Source: Actinomycetes bacterium | Lineage (GTDB): Bacteria > Actinomycetota > Thermoleophilia > BMS3ABIN01 | Direction: 5' to 3' | DNA length: 32,173 nucleotides | Assembly (NCBI GenBank): GCA_021803005.1 | Contig: JAJZQT010000012.1 | Location: 2,503-34,675, forward strand | Shown here: in pieces, positions 10,065-18,126 of the stretch | Position numbering within the stretch: position 1 is the first letter of the stretch | How the letters are laid out: each line of letters begins with the position of its first letter | Translations under genes and position numbers: made by a program | The notes under the pieces: model-generated | Seen by the model: only the letters and a program-made list of their open reading frames with translations | The model's database searches: none | Told to the model about the DNA's origin: nothing

Positions 10065-12028
10065 ACCGGGACCGGCGACGCTTGAATATTCCTCTCCAGA
10101 GAAGCCTCGAGGCAAAGATACTCATCCTGGTCATCGGAATCGTGACCATCGGTTTCGGCATATTCGCCGTCTTCGATGTCAGCCGCGATTCCAGTGACCT
10201 GCACAAGCAGAAGGAGGAGAGCACCGATCAGCTGAGCGCCAGCGTTGTCGACAGCATTCAGAACACGATGCTGGCAGGTAAGGGCCGGGTCGCAACCAGC
10301 GCCATCGACAAACTCAGGACCGCCCCCGAAGTCAACAGGATCGAGGTTTATTCCAACAAGGGCACTGAGGTCTTCAGCGATTCCGGGGTTCAGCACTCCG
10401 CCAACGACGCCGTCAACACCGTACTGAGCACCGGCACGCCGACGCAATATTATGAGGACACGAGCGGCGGGCATTTCCTGGTCCAGGTCAAGCCCTTGCC
10501 GACCGAGGCCGCTTGCCTGCAGTGCCATACTGACGGTCAGCCCCTGCGTGGCGCCGTGCTGGTGGCCACGTCCATGACCAATGTCCAGCAGGCCATCCAG
10601 GCTGACATCGTCCGCATGGCCGTCGTCTTCGTCACGGGTATCGTCACGCTGCTCCTGGTGCTGTGGTTTGCGCTCAGGGCCACGGTTCTGAAGCCGCTGC
10701 GCCATGTCGTCGGCGTCATTCACAACATCGCCGAAGGCGATCTGAGTGAAAGGGTCAAGGTCAGCTCCTCGGACGAGGTCGGTGACATGGCCGACAGCTT
10801 CAACAAGATGGCCGACAGCCTCGAAGACACGCAGGACAACCTGCGCCGGGTCAACCTGAACCTGCTGGAGGCCAACCGCCTGAAATCGGAATTCCTTTCG
10901 GTGATGAGCCACGAGCTGCGCACACCGTTAAATGCCATCATCGGGTTCTCGGAAGTGCTCAAGGACCTGGGCGACGGCAACAGCTCCATCGGTGACCGTG
11001 AGGAAAAGTACCTCCTGAACATCGAGACCAGCGGACGCCACCTGTTGCAGCTGATCAACGATATCCTCGATCTGGCAAAGATCAGCTCGGAAGACAACGA
11101 GCTGATGCTCGAAGGTATTTCCATTCCACAGGTCATGGAAGACATCCGTAAACTGGGACATCCCTTCGCCGCCCAGCGGCGCGTCCTGCTCGAAGTGCCG
11201 CCCCAGAATGCGCTGCCGTTGATCCAGGCGGACGCGGCCAAGATAAAGCGGATACTGTATAATCTGGTGAGCAACGCCATCAAGTTCACACCTGAGGGCG
11301 GGCATGTCATTATGGAGGCCAGGACAGCCGGCAACATGGTGGAAATCTCGGTCACGGACACCGGTATTGGCATCAGCGAGGAAGACCAGGTCAGGATTTT
11401 CGCGGAATTCCAGCAACTCGAAAGCGCGCACACGCGCCGTCACGAGGGAACCGGCGTCGGCTTGGCCCTCAGCAAGAAACTGGTTGAGATGCACGGCGGC
11501 CGCATATGGGTCGAGAGCGAACTGGGCAAGGGAAGCCGTTTTACTTTTTCACTGCCGGTAACACCCGGCAAGAGGCGCAGCGCAGATTGGCAACTGGGCA
11601 AGCTTCCCGAACCGGTTATCGGGCCGGAGACGGTGGCCGGCCAGCCGCTGGTGCTCGTGGTCGAGGACGACCGCCAGACCAGTGAACTGATCGGGCTCTG
11701 GCTGGAAGAAGCCAGCTACCGGGTCGCCCGCGCCTTTGACAGCGAGCAGGCGCTGAGGCTGGCCAGGGAACTCAAACCGTACGTCATCACCCTGGACATT
11801 CTGTTGCCCAAAGTGGACGGATGGCAGGTGCTCCAGGAGCTCAAGGCGAACCCGGAGACGAGGGATATTCCAGTGATAATCATCTCCATCCTGGAACGAA
11901 GCCGGCGGGGAATCGAACTGGGTGCGTTTGATTATTTCGTCAAACCCATCGAGAAAAAAGAGCTGCTTTGCCGTCTCGAGAGCCGCTCGCTCTATACTTC
12001 GAGTTTGAAAACAAAACCAGTCGAGTAG
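10061..12028 (+). CDS. Hybrid sensor histidine kinase with CxxCH (putative c-heme) sensor domain, HAMP, HisKA, HATPase_c and C-terminal REC
   Basis: ATGA overlap with the previous gene. [31 protein letters not shown] in the extracytoplasmic part, H-box [26 protein letters not shown] domain VLVVEDDRQ...[16 protein letters not shown]. Confidence 0.94.
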   Translation: MNRDRRRLNIPLQRSLEAKILILVIGIVTIGFGIFAVFDVSRDSSDLHKQKEESTDQLSASVVDSIQNTMLAGKGRVATSAIDKLRTAPEVNRIEVYSNKGTEVFSDSGVQHSANDAVNTVLSTGTPTQYYEDTSGGHFLVQVKPLPTEAACLQCHTDGQPLRGAVLVATSMTNVQQAIQADIVRMAVVFVTGIVTLLLVLWFALRATVLKPLRHVVGVIHNIAEGDLSERVKVSSSDEVGDMADSFNKMADSLEDTQDNLRRVNLNLLEANRLKSEFLSVMSHELRTPLNAIIGFSEVLKDLGDGNSSIGDREEKYLLNIETSGRHLLQLINDILDLAKISSEDNELMLEGISIPQVMEDIRKLGHPFAAQRRVLLEVPPQNALPLIQADAAKIKRILYNLVSNAIKFTPEGGHVIMEARTAGNMVEISVTDTGIGISEEDQVRIFAEFQQLESAHTRRHEGTGVGLALSKKLVEMHGGRIWVESELGKGSRFTFSLPVTPGKRRSADWQLGKLPEPVIGPETVAGQPLVLVVEDDRQTSELIGLWLEEASYRVARAFDSEQALRLARELKPYVITLDILLPKVDGWQVLQELKANPETRDIPVIIISILERSRRGIELGAFDYFVKPIEKKELLCRLESRSLYTSSLKTKPVE

Positions 12029-12031
12029 TAA

Positions 12032-12424
12032 ATGGATGAGAAGAAGATACTCGTCGTGGAAGATAACGTCATGAACCTCGAACTGGTCAGCGACCTGCTC
12101 GAAGCGCATGGCTTCAGGGTAGTCCAGGCGCAGAGCGGCGCCACGGCCATAGCGCTGGCGGAAAAAGAACTGCCGGACCTGATCCTGATGGACCTGCAAT
12201 TGCCGGAGATGGACGGACTGGAAGCTACTCGCTGGCTGAAGCGGAATCAGTTGACAAAAGATATTTGTGTGGTAGCACTTACCGCGCATGCCATGCTCGG
12301 CGACGAGGAAAAGGCTCGCGAGGCCGGTTGCAGCGGCTACATCGCCAAACCGATAAACACACGTGAGTTTGCGGAAGTGATCTCGGGTTTCCTGGACGGA
12401 GACCCTCATACGGCGGAGGAATAA
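12032..12424 (+). CDS. Single-domain response regulator (REC only, DivK-like)
   Basis: ILVVEDNVMNLELV, LILMDLQLPEMDG, VALTAHAMLGDEEKAREAGCSGYIAKPI, with no output domain. Confidence 0.93.
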   Translation: MDEKKILVVEDNVMNLELVSDLLEAHGFRVVQAQSGATAIALAEKELPDLILMDLQLPEMDGLEATRWLKRNQLTKDICVVALTAHAMLGDEEKAREAGCSGYIAKPINTREFAEVISGFLDGDPHTAEE

Positions 12425-12452
12425 TGCTCAACGGGAAAGTGGAAACACCGTG

Positions 12453-13463
12453 ATGAACGGGAATAGTCACCAGGACAAGATCCTCATAGTGGATGACAGT
12501 CCGCAGAACGTTCAGCTGCTGGAAGCCTACCTGGCAGCCGCCGGTTACGAGGTGACCGCGGCCTTCGACGGTACGGAGGCGCTGCAGAAGCTCGAGAGCG
12601 AAGACCATCCTGATCTCATCATTCTCGACGTGATGATGCCGGGGCTCAATGGTTACCGGGTCTGCGAGGAGATCAAAAACCACCACGACACCCATCGCAT
12701 ACCGGTGATGATGCTGACGGCGCTCAGCGAGATCGACGACAAGGTCAAGGGCTTCGAGGCCGGAGCTGACGAATTCCTCTCCAAGCCGGTTGATAAACTT
12801 GAACTTCTTCTAAGGGTCAAGTCGCTGCTTCGCACCAAGCATCTCAACGAAGACCTGGAAAACGCCCGCGACGTGATCTACACGCTGGCGCTGGCGATCG
12901 AAGCCAATGACCCCTACACCAGGGGCCACTCCGAACGGGTCGCCCAGTACGCCGCCAGCATCGCCATGCGCATGAAGCTTTCCGACGAACAGATCGACGT
13001 CATTCGCAACGCCGGCATCCTGCACGACATCGGCAAGATCGGCATCAGTGAGGTCATCCTGCAAAAACCGGGCCCTCTGACTGAAGCAGAACTGATCGCC
13101 GTCCAGGACCACCCGGCCATAGGTGAGAAGATCTGTAAACCGCTCCGCTCCGCCAATCTGCTCCTGACCGTCATCCGCCATCACCAGGAGCGGTTCGACG
13201 GCGACGGCTATCCCGATCGCCTGGCCGGCGACCAGATTCCGATCGAAGCCCGCATCATAGCCGTGGCCGACGCTTACGACGCCATGACCTCGCCGCGGCC
13301 GTACCGTCCGCCGATGTCGCAGCGGCAGGTTTTGGGAACACTGCGCCGCGAGGCCGGCAAACAGTGGGACCCGGAAGTCGTCAAGGCGTTTCTGGAGCTG
13401 ATCAAGGATGAGCGGCAGCTCAGCCCTCACGCTACCGAAGTGGAATCCCGGGAAGCTGATTAG
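12453..13463 (+). CDS. Response regulator with HD-GYP output domain (putative c-di-GMP phosphodiesterase)
   Basis: REC: ILIVDDSPQNVQLL, LIILDVMMPGLNGY. HD-GYP: HSERVAQYAASIA, GILHDIGKIGI, HHQERFDGDGYPDRL. Confidence 0.94.
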   Translation: MNGNSHQDKILIVDDSPQNVQLLEAYLAAAGYEVTAAFDGTEALQKLESEDHPDLIILDVMMPGLNGYRVCEEIKNHHDTHRIPVMMLTALSEIDDKVKGFEAGADEFLSKPVDKLELLLRVKSLLRTKHLNEDLENARDVIYTLALAIEANDPYTRGHSERVAQYAASIAMRMKLSDEQIDVIRNAGILHDIGKIGISEVILQKPGPLTEAELIAVQDHPAIGEKICKPLRSANLLLTVIRHHQERFDGDGYPDRLAGDQIPIEARIIAVADAYDAMTSPRPYRPPMSQRQVLGTLRREAGKQWDPEVVKAFLELIKDERQLSPHATEVESREAD

Positions 13464-13473
13464 TTGTCCTAGA

Positions 13474-13566
13474 TGAAATTCCGCGGCGCGGATTAGCGGC
13501 GCCAGCTGAAATTCTGCGGCGCAAGCTCCGCCCGGCGGGAACGATCTTCAGCTAGGCGGGAACGAT
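13474..13566. repeat. Two short direct-repeat pairs in the convergent intergenic region
   Basis: TGAAATTC(C/T)GCGGCGC at 13474-13489 and 13507-13522. GGCGGGAACGAT at 13534-13545 and 13555-13566; the latter overlaps the end of the USP gene. Confidence 0.6.
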
Positions 13567-13992
13567 TGTCACGGGACAGGGCACCTCGGCGCCGACCTGG
13601 CGGGCCACACGCGAGGCGGTGCTGCCCACAAAGGCTCGGGCCAGGCCCCGGCGGCCGGCGGCGCCCATCATGATCGAACGGACGACATCCCTGTTCTCCT
13701 TGACGTAGGCGATGATCTCGTTGGAAGCGTCACCGTAGCGCACGATCTTCTCGACCTTGATCCGCTTGGCGGCGGCCCGTTTCTCGATGTCATCGAGGAT
13801 CTCGGCTGCGTCGCGTTTAAGCTCCTCCTCGACCTGCCCGCGCATGAACTCCCACTGACCCGTATAACTCTCCACATCGATGACACGCAGCGCCACGATC
13901 TCGTCGCCCATCAGGGCCGCCATTTCGATCGCAGCGTCCGCAGCGTTTTTTGCCGACTCGCTGCCGTCGACAGGAACAAGTATCTTGCCCAT
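13552..13992 (-). CDS. Universal stress protein (single domain)
   Basis: ILVPVDGSESAKNAADAAIEMA and the ATP-binding motif MGAAGRRGLARAFVGSTA. ATG at 13992 with AAGGAG upstream. Confidence 0.92.
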   Translation of the reverse strand: MGKILVPVDGSESAKNAADAAIEMAALMGDEIVALRVIDVESYTGQWEFMRGQVEEELKRDAAEILDDIEKRAAAKRIKVEKIVRYGDASNEIIAYVKENRDVVRSIMMGAAGRRGLARAFVGSTASRVARQVGAEVPCPVTIVPA

Positions 13993-14078
13993 GGTCACTC
14001 CTTTTTCGCTTAGGATTAATCTTCCTCATTTGCAGCCGGGCTAATCCTGCAGGCTGTTCCTTCCCCGCCGCATGCCCG

Positions 14079-15446
14079 TCAGACTTCCTCCATCTCGTAC
14101 TTCTTGATCTTCCTCCAGAGCGAGACCCGGTCGATGCCCAGAATGCCGGCGGTCAGCGTCTTGTTCCCGCCCGTCTCCTGCAGCACCCAGCGGATGTAGG
14201 AAAGCTCCTGTTCGGCGAGGGTGGGGTAGCGGCCCTCCTTGCGGCGGAAAGTCTTGATGTCGAGATCCTTGAGGTCGTCCGGCAGATGGGCCATCTCGAC
14301 CACATGCTCGTTTGCCAGCGCCACCCCTCTTTCAACGATGTTCTCGAGCTCGCGAACGTTACCAGGAAAATCATAGTTCATCAAAAGGCCTATGACCGAG
14401 GGAGAGATCTCCCTGACGTCCTTGTTCATGAGCGCCGAGTATTTCTTGAGGAAATGCTGGCACAGCAGCGGGATGTCGTCGCGCCTCTCCGAAAGCGGCG
14501 GGATATGCAGCGAGACCACGTTCAGCCGGTAGTAGAGATCCTGGCGGAAACGTTTCTGCATCGTTGCCTCGTGGAGATTGCGGTTCGATGCCGCCAGAAT
14601 CCTGACGTCTGCCTCGATCGCATCGGTGCCGCCGACGCGGATGAGCTCCTTCTCCTGAAGCACCCTCAGCAGCTTTACCTGCATGGCGCCTGACATCTCG
14701 GTGATCTCATCGAGGAACAGGGTGCCGCCGGACGCCGACTCGATGATGCCCTTCTTGAGCGAGTTGGCCCCGGTAAAGGCCCCCTTCTCATGGCCGAAGA
14801 GCTCGTTGGCAAGCAGGTCTTCGGTCAGGGCGCCGCAGTTGATGGCGAAGAAGCCCGACTGGTTGCGATTGCTGGTGAAATGCAGATAGCGGGCGAAGAG
14901 TTCCTTGCCCGTGCCCGACTCGCCGGTAATGAGGACGTTACAGTCCGTCGGCGCTATCTGCCGGGCCGTCTCCAGAAGTTTCTCCATCATCGAGTTCTGG
15001 GTCACGATCTTGACCTTGCCCTCGAACTGTTGGAGCTGCTCGCGCAGCTGCGTGTTTTCCTTCCTCAGCGCCACCCGCTCGAGCGCGGCGCGGACTGCCT
15101 TCCTGACATCGTCGAGATTGAAGGGCTTGGCGATGTAGTCGTAGGCGCCCTTCTTCATGGTCTCCACTGCCGAGGGGATGGAAGCGTACGCCGTGATCAT
15201 GATGACTTCTGAGTCCGGATAGAGCGTCTTGCTCTTCTCCAAGACCTCGACGCCGTCGACCTTTTCCATTTTCAGGTCCGTGAGCACGATGTCGTACTCG
15301 TTCTTCTCCAGCAGCTGCAGGGCATTGGGCCCGCTCATGGTGCCGGTGACCCGGTAGCCTTCTTTTTTCATCACATGTTCAAGGTTCTTGAGCGCCGTTT
15401 TTTCATCCTCGACGATCAACATGCGTCCTGCGTTTTCCATTGTCAC
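14079..15446 (-). CDS. NtrC-family sigma-54-dependent response regulator (REC, AAA+, Fis-type HTH)
   Basis: MLIVEDEKTALKNLE, GESGTGKELFARYLH, ELFGHEKGAFTGA and C-terminal GNKTLTAGILGIDRVSLWRKIKKY. Confidence 0.96.
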   Translation of the reverse strand: MTMENAGRMLIVEDEKTALKNLEHVMKKEGYRVTGTMSGPNALQLLEKNEYDIVLTDLKMEKVDGVEVLEKSKTLYPDSEVIMITAYASIPSAVETMKKGAYDYIAKPFNLDDVRKAVRAALERVALRKENTQLREQLQQFEGKVKIVTQNSMMEKLLETARQIAPTDCNVLITGESGTGKELFARYLHFTSNRNQSGFFAINCGALTEDLLANELFGHEKGAFTGANSLKKGIIESASGGTLFLDEITEMSGAMQVKLLRVLQEKELIRVGGTDAIEADVRILAASNRNLHEATMQKRFRQDLYYRLNVVSLHIPPLSERRDDIPLLCQHFLKKYSALMNKDVREISPSVIGLLMNYDFPGNVRELENIVERGVALANEHVVEMAHLPDDLKDLDIKTFRRKEGRYPTLAEQELSYIRWVLQETGGNKTLTAGILGIDRVSLWRKIKKYEMEEV

Positions 15447-16882
15447 GACTCCTTCATGGGAAGCACGATAGTAAAGGTTGTCCCCCCGCCGGGATAGCTA
15501 TCGACGCTGATGGAGCCGCCGTGGTCGGCGATGATGTTGTGCACGATGAACAGCCCCAGGCCGTATCCCTCCTGCTTGCTGGTGTAGAAGGGATCGAAAA
15601 TCTTCTCGACCTTGTCGGGCTCCATCCCGGCGCCGTTATCGATGACCACGATCTCGAGGTTTTTGTCATCGAGTTTTGCCGCGAACACGCGGATCTTTCC
15701 CTCTCTCTCGATGGCGTCGATGGCATTTTTAACAAGGTTTATCAAAACCTGCTGGATCTTCTGGCGGTCGGCGTAGATGGTCAGCCCCGCGGGAATGTCA
15801 ATCTGCAGAGCGATGTTTGCCGGCATCTCGGCCTTGACCAGCCTCACGGTCTCGTCCACGGCGCCCTTTAGCTCAAAAGCCTGTTTTTCCTTGGAGCGGG
15901 AGTAGTTGAGCAGTGAGTCCACCACGTCGCTGGCCCGGTCGGTCTCTGCCTGGATCTGGCCCAGCAGTTCTTTCTGGTACTTGATGTTTCCGTCGTCGAT
16001 CTCTTCCTTAAGTATCTGGCAGGAAGCAGAGATGTTGGCAAGCGGGTTGTTGAGCTCGTGGGCGACGCCGAACACCAGCGTGCCCATGGCGGCGAACTTC
16101 TCAGACTCTACCAGGTAGTCCTGACGGGCCCTGAGTTCGAGCAACATCTTGTTGAAGGCGGCCTTGAGCGAGACGAATTCCCTGTCCCTGAACTTGACCG
16201 GGATCAGGGAGAATTCACCTGAGGTGATCCGCACCATGTGTTTTTCCAACAGCGACAGCGGCAGAATTGCCTTGCGGGAGAAGAGGATGCCGCCGGCGAG
16301 GACGGCGGCCAGAAGCAGGCCGATGCCGATCAAAAGGTTGCGTTTGCCTGACCGCAGCGTGTCCGCCATGATCTCGTTGCGGCTGGTGCTGATCTGCTCG
16401 CCGGTGGTTACGATCTCCTTGCCTTTTTCCCGAATGGCGGCTTTCAGCGCGGGGCCGCCCGCCGGACTGCCCGGCGCCGCGGGGCTGCCTGGGCCTGTAG
16501 AGCCACCGGCGGCCGCGGAGCTGCCTGTGTCCTGAGTCAGCAGGACGCGATATGCCTGAAGGTTGTCCCTGATGCCGTTGATCACCTCGGGCGTGGTGAA
16601 CATGGAGATTTCCGGCATCCCCAGCAGCTCGTCGGCCTGATCGATGTAGGCCAGCAGCTCGTTGTAATCGCCGGCGGTGCGGTACAGGAAGTAGTTCTTC
16701 TCGAAACGCCTGATCTCGAGCGTCGTGTCGAAGAGGCTCGACACCGTCTCGCCCGAGGAGACTATCGCCTGCTGGGTATTGAGGTTGTTCCAGCTGAGCG
16801 CCGCAAAAGCAAAGACCAGAGCGGCACCCGCCAGATAGGCGATAATGATTTTTTCCCTGAGGCTGCCCGGGTAGAATTTCAT
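15443..16882 (-). CDS. Membrane sensor histidine kinase partner of the NtrC-type regulator
   Basis: TM segments, HAMP, FGVAHELNNPLANISASCQIL H-box and DNGAGMEPDKVEKIFDPFYTSKQEGYGLGLFIV. Start placed at MKFYPG (16882). Confidence 0.94.
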   Translation of the reverse strand: MKFYPGSLREKIIIAYLAGAALVFAFAALSWNNLNTQQAIVSSGETVSSLFDTTLEIRRFEKNYFLYRTAGDYNELLAYIDQADELLGMPEISMFTTPEVINGIRDNLQAYRVLLTQDTGSSAAAGGSTGPGSPAAPGSPAGGPALKAAIREKGKEIVTTGEQISTSRNEIMADTLRSGKRNLLIGIGLLLAAVLAGGILFSRKAILPLSLLEKHMVRITSGEFSLIPVKFRDREFVSLKAAFNKMLLELRARQDYLVESEKFAAMGTLVFGVAHELNNPLANISASCQILKEEIDDGNIKYQKELLGQIQAETDRASDVVDSLLNYSRSKEKQAFELKGAVDETVRLVKAEMPANIALQIDIPAGLTIYADRQKIQQVLINLVKNAIDAIEREGKIRVFAAKLDDKNLEIVVIDNGAGMEPDKVEKIFDPFYTSKQEGYGLGLFIVHNIIADHGGSISVDSYPGGGTTFTIVLPMKES

Positions 16883-16903
16883 CGGCCTCAATATATCACT
16901 ACA

Positions 16904-16920
16904 TATTGCAATATGCAACC
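16904..16920. promoter_or_regulatory. Candidate operator (TATTGC-AATAT-GCAACC)
   Basis: 10/12 match in the half-sites to the perfect TGTTGC-N5-GCAACA at 16977. Overlaps a perfect palindrome CATATTGCAATATG (16902-16915). Confidence 0.5.
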
Positions 16921-16976
16921 TTACACCATTTTATGCAACACCACAACTGAGCGCCCTCAGGCCGCATCGATAGAAT

Positions 16977-16993
16977 TGTTGCTTTTGGCAACA
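16977..16993. promoter_or_regulatory. Candidate enhancer/operator palindrome TGTTGC-TTTTG-GCAACA
   Basis: Perfect 6-5-6 inverted repeat about 155 bp upstream of the predicted start of the sigma-54 promoter at 17114. Confidence 0.6.
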
Positions 16994-17113
16994 CTTTTAC
17001 CCCAATATTGCTGGCGCGATTCTGGATCGGTTCCACAAGATTCCCCGTGAAATTGCCGTAAATAGCGGGCATCCTCGCGTTTCTAATCCCAAAGCTGAGC
17101 GACTTTGATGGCT

Positions 17114-17130
17114 TTGGCACGGTTATTGCT
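17114..17130 (+). promoter_or_regulatory. Sigma-54 (RpoN) promoter
   Basis: TTGGCACGGTTATTGCT matches the consensus TGGCACG-N4-TTGC(A/T), with GG (17116-17117) and GC (17128-17129) 10 bp apart. Confidence 0.92.
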
Positions 17131-17169
17131 TCTTGAAACAGTAAAGTCCAAACCCAAGGAGGTTAATAA

Positions 17170-17355
17170 ATGAAACTGTTCCAGAAAATCGACAACTGGT
17201 ATTCCGCGGCCGCCTTCGCGGAAGCCGGTGAGTTCGAGGCCGCCCGGGAGATCGCGGCTGAGGACGTCAGCGTGGACACCGGCAGGACCAGGGCCGAAGA
17301 AGTGAAGCCGGGTACGCCCCGGCTGGGACGCGGCCGGCTGGCGCCGAAGGCCTGA
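17170..17355 (+). CDS. Small conserved-looking protein (61 aa) with FAEAGEFEAAREIAAE motif
   Basis: AAGGAGG SD before the ATG. Its N-terminal 30 aa are similar to those of the next gene. Confidence 0.8.
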   Translation: MKLFQKIDNWYSAAAFAEAGEFEAAREIAAEDVSVDTGRTRAEEVKPGTPRLGRGRLAPKA

Positions 17356-17359
17356 GGCC

Positions 17360-17833
17360 TTGTCTGATCTCGGCAAAAAGCTGGAGAAGCTGTTTTCCGC
17401 CGCCTCTTTCGCCGAGGCGGGGGAATTCGAGTCCGCCCGCGAGCTGGCCGCGGGCGAAAGGAAGGTCCTGTTAGTGCTCACGGGCAGGGAAACCGACGTC
17501 CGGTCTCTCAAGTACGCGCTCAGCATCGCCAAGCGGACTGATGCCGGCCTGGAAGTGCTCACCACGTCCGGCAACCGCGTCGCCGATGCCGTCCTCGAAC
17601 TTTGCGAGCGCGAAGCCGGGCAGGAATCGCTCGACTACACGCTGGTGAAGAAGAGCGGCTGCATCAAGAAAGCGGTCATCGGCTACGCCAAGAACAGGCG
17701 CGACTTTCTCTGCGTCGTCATCGAGTCCACGGAAGCGCTGGATATCGACTGCTTGCGTGAGGAACGGAAATTCGCCGGCATCTGGGACAAGCTGGGCTGC
17801 CCGCTGGCCCTGGTCTCGGAAAAGCTGGACTGA
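17360..17833 (+). CDS. USP-like protein with N-terminal FAEAGEFESARELAAG motif, lacking the USP ATP-binding loop
   Basis: TTG start with GAGG upstream. After the FAEAGE segment: KVLLVLTGRETDVRSLKYALSIAKRTDAGLEVLTTSGN, a USP-like alpha/beta pattern. Confidence 0.78.
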   Translation: MSDLGKKLEKLFSAASFAEAGEFESARELAAGERKVLLVLTGRETDVRSLKYALSIAKRTDAGLEVLTTSGNRVADAVLELCEREAGQESLDYTLVKKSGCIKKAVIGYAKNRRDFLCVVIESTEALDIDCLREERKFAGIWDKLGCPLALVSEKLD

Positions 17834-17854
17834 CAAACATCAAGGAGAAGACAA

Positions 17855-18094
17855 ATGGCAAACTCAACAAAGAAAAAGCCTTACCTGAGAATGACGGCAC
17901 TGGGAATCCTGTCGCTGGTCTCTTACTACATGTTGCTGACCAACCAGAACCTGGTGACGGAGTACTTCATCAAAGGCGGCATCTATGCGGCTCTGCCAAT
18001 AATTACCGCACTGTATTTCTCTTTTGTCCACGGCACGTTCGCTAGTGACTTGCTGTCGATTATGGGCCTTTCCGCAAAAGGCTCTTCACACTGA
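17855..18094 (+). CDS. Small membrane protein (79 aa, about 2 TM), TSUP-associated
   Basis: Hydrophobic segments MTALGILSLVSYYMLL and GIYAALPIITALYFSFVHGTFASDLLSIMGL. AAGGAG SD; directly upstream of the TSUP gene. Confidence 0.8.
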   Translation: MANSTKKKPYLRMTALGILSLVSYYMLLTNQNLVTEYFIKGGIYAALPIITALYFSFVHGTFASDLLSIMGLSAKGSSH

Positions 18095-18126
18095 CAACGA
18101 TTATTACTAAGGAGATGGATGGCAAC

